Shown here in pieces: positions 56,642 to 64,000 of a stretch of DNA of 64,000 bases. Both the position numbers and the translations under genes were made by a program. The DNA is from Inia geoffrensis (lineage: Eukaryota > Chordata > Mammalia > Artiodactyla > Iniidae): NCBI GenBank assembly GCA_036417435.1, contig CM070909.1:10820597-10884596 (forward strand). Reading direction: 5' to 3'. Below the pieces are notes generated by a model that had not been told where the DNA came from, did not search any database, and saw nothing but the letters and a program-made list of their open reading frames with translations. How positions within the stretch are numbered: the stretch's first letter is position 1; the number at the start of each line of letters is the position of its first letter.

Positions 56642-57623
56642 TCTTCACTCTTTTTTAGCTTACAATTTCTGCTGCTCCCCTACAGGTCCCTGGAATCACT
56701 GTCGTTAGTAGTGGTCGGAAAGGCCTTTGTCCTCGGATTCTTAGCAGGGAAAGGGGAGGGCCAGAGGGTGGCGACACTGGCACCAGGTCCACCCTCCAGT
56801 CTGCCACCAGCCCTTCCGGTGGCACTTTGTATTCAGGTTAGGAGAGGAGTACTCTTCTCCGGTGAATTTTTGCCTAAGGGAAAAAAAAAAAAATGTTTGA
56901 GGACTACTGAGTTAATCACCTGAATCTCTTGATATTTTCTTTTCCGAAGACAGATCCGACTTCTGGGTTAAGAAGAGAAAGGAAATCATTTCTATATCTG
57001 AACATGTGTGAAGCCCTTAGTAGTCGGGACTGACATCACTTCTCTGGACCTTGATTACACCTCTTGCCCTTCACCTTATACGTCTCTTCAAATCCCTTAG
57101 TCATGCTCTGCTTGTGCTGCTGCTCTAGGAGCAGCCTGCGGCCGGGATCTAAACAACATGACGCCAACGTGGTGAAGGAGGGGTCAGGGTCGGAAGCAGC
57201 CAGCCTAGCACCGAAGGCGCCGGGCGAGTGCAATCCAACGAGCGAAGGGCGAAAGGCAAGCACGGGGCACCTCTGCACGGGCCAAAGGAATGCCAGGACC
57301 CCCATCCCATCTGTTCCCCTACTCCAGATCCTAACAGGCTGAAAAAAGCTGGATTTTCGCCATCTGTATTTGTTTTGGGGCCCAACCAAGAAACTACGAA
57401 GGAGAGGGAAGAAGACATTTTTCGAACATTTTTTTTGTTTGAAAAACACCTTTAATGTCACAGTCACCATAAAATAAGAGGTGAAAATTGCTCGTGGTCC
57501 CAGTGAACTCTATTCAGGGAAAGTTTAGATGGAAGGAGAAAACACCGAAACGGACAGAGCTCCTGCCCACCCCCATCCCGCGGACCACGAGTCGCGGGGG
57601 GGGCGGGCAGGGGCGGGGCTTCG

Positions 57624-57631
57624 TGACGTCA
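57624..57631. promoter_or_regulatory. GABARAPL1: CRE palindrome TGACGTCA
   Basis: Perfect 8 bp CREB/ATF site, 5 bp after a GC box and about 275 bp upstream of the GABARAPL1 ATG. Confidence 0.7.
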
Positions 57632-57790
57632 CAGGACCAACGCGTCGCCGTGTTGTTTTTGTGCTCCCGAGTCTCGGGAAAAGCCTCCAGGAATTCTTTA
57701 CCTGGCCTCCAGTGCCTCTGGACCGGGGGCCCCGAGACCCCTTCTGAAAGCTCTGCGGAGCCGCATTGCGACGGGGGCTGGCCTTTCTGA

Positions 57791-64000
<6,210 letters not shown>

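Noticed and set aside
56344..56923. Overlapping frames of 104-111 residues before GABARAPL1
   Set aside because: They translate the CHR-2 SINE in three frames; the same peptides ([32 protein letters not shown]) recur at every copy in the window.

Overview
The window is mammalian nuclear DNA, most probably from a cetacean. The main evidence is about a dozen near-identical ~210 bp tRNA-derived SINEs of the CHR-2 type plus four older CHR-1-type copies. There are also many 5'-truncated L1 copies, MIR/L2 relics and old LTRs, and I recognised no ruminant BovB or Bov-tA elements. The exons recovered by splicing match mammalian proteins and read most like artiodactyl orthologs. The species cannot be fixed from the sequence alone.

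Gene order matches the myeloid C-type lectin part of the natural killer gene complex (human 12p13): CLEC7A, OLR1, TMEM52B, GABARAPL1. CLEC7A (dectin-1, minus strand) is cut by the left edge; exons 1-3 (3307 down to 223) are present. OLR1 (LOX-1, minus) is complete: six coding exons from 27130 down to 18726 encode 273 residues. TMEM52B (plus) is complete: five coding exons from 34677 to 41275 encode 182 residues. GABARAPL1 (plus) starts at 57905 behind a CpG-rich promoter; three exons (96 of about 117 residues) are present and the last lies past the right edge. All exon borders were found by reading splice sites and frame by hand, and all phases agree.

The intergenic blocks (3308-18725, 27131-34676, 41276-57904) hold no coding sequence I can support. 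They are filled with SINEs, truncated L1s, DNA-transposon relics, microsatellites and several solo LTRs, some nested in L1s with clear target-site duplications.

Functionally, CLEC7A and OLR1 are paralogous type II membrane receptors with C-type lectin-like domains (beta-glucan recognition and oxidised-LDL scavenging). TMEM52B is a small type I membrane protein, and GABARAPL1 is an ATG8-family autophagy protein. They share a locus but no known operon-like co-regulation.

The observations most worth checking are: a GC instead of GT splice donor on the alternatively spliced CLEC7A stalk exon; a 33 bp tandem duplication that copies the OLR1 exon 5 splice donor and changes the ligand-binding region; two strong CTCF-like motifs between genes; and a pair of related solo LTRs in opposite orientation, one nested in an L1.
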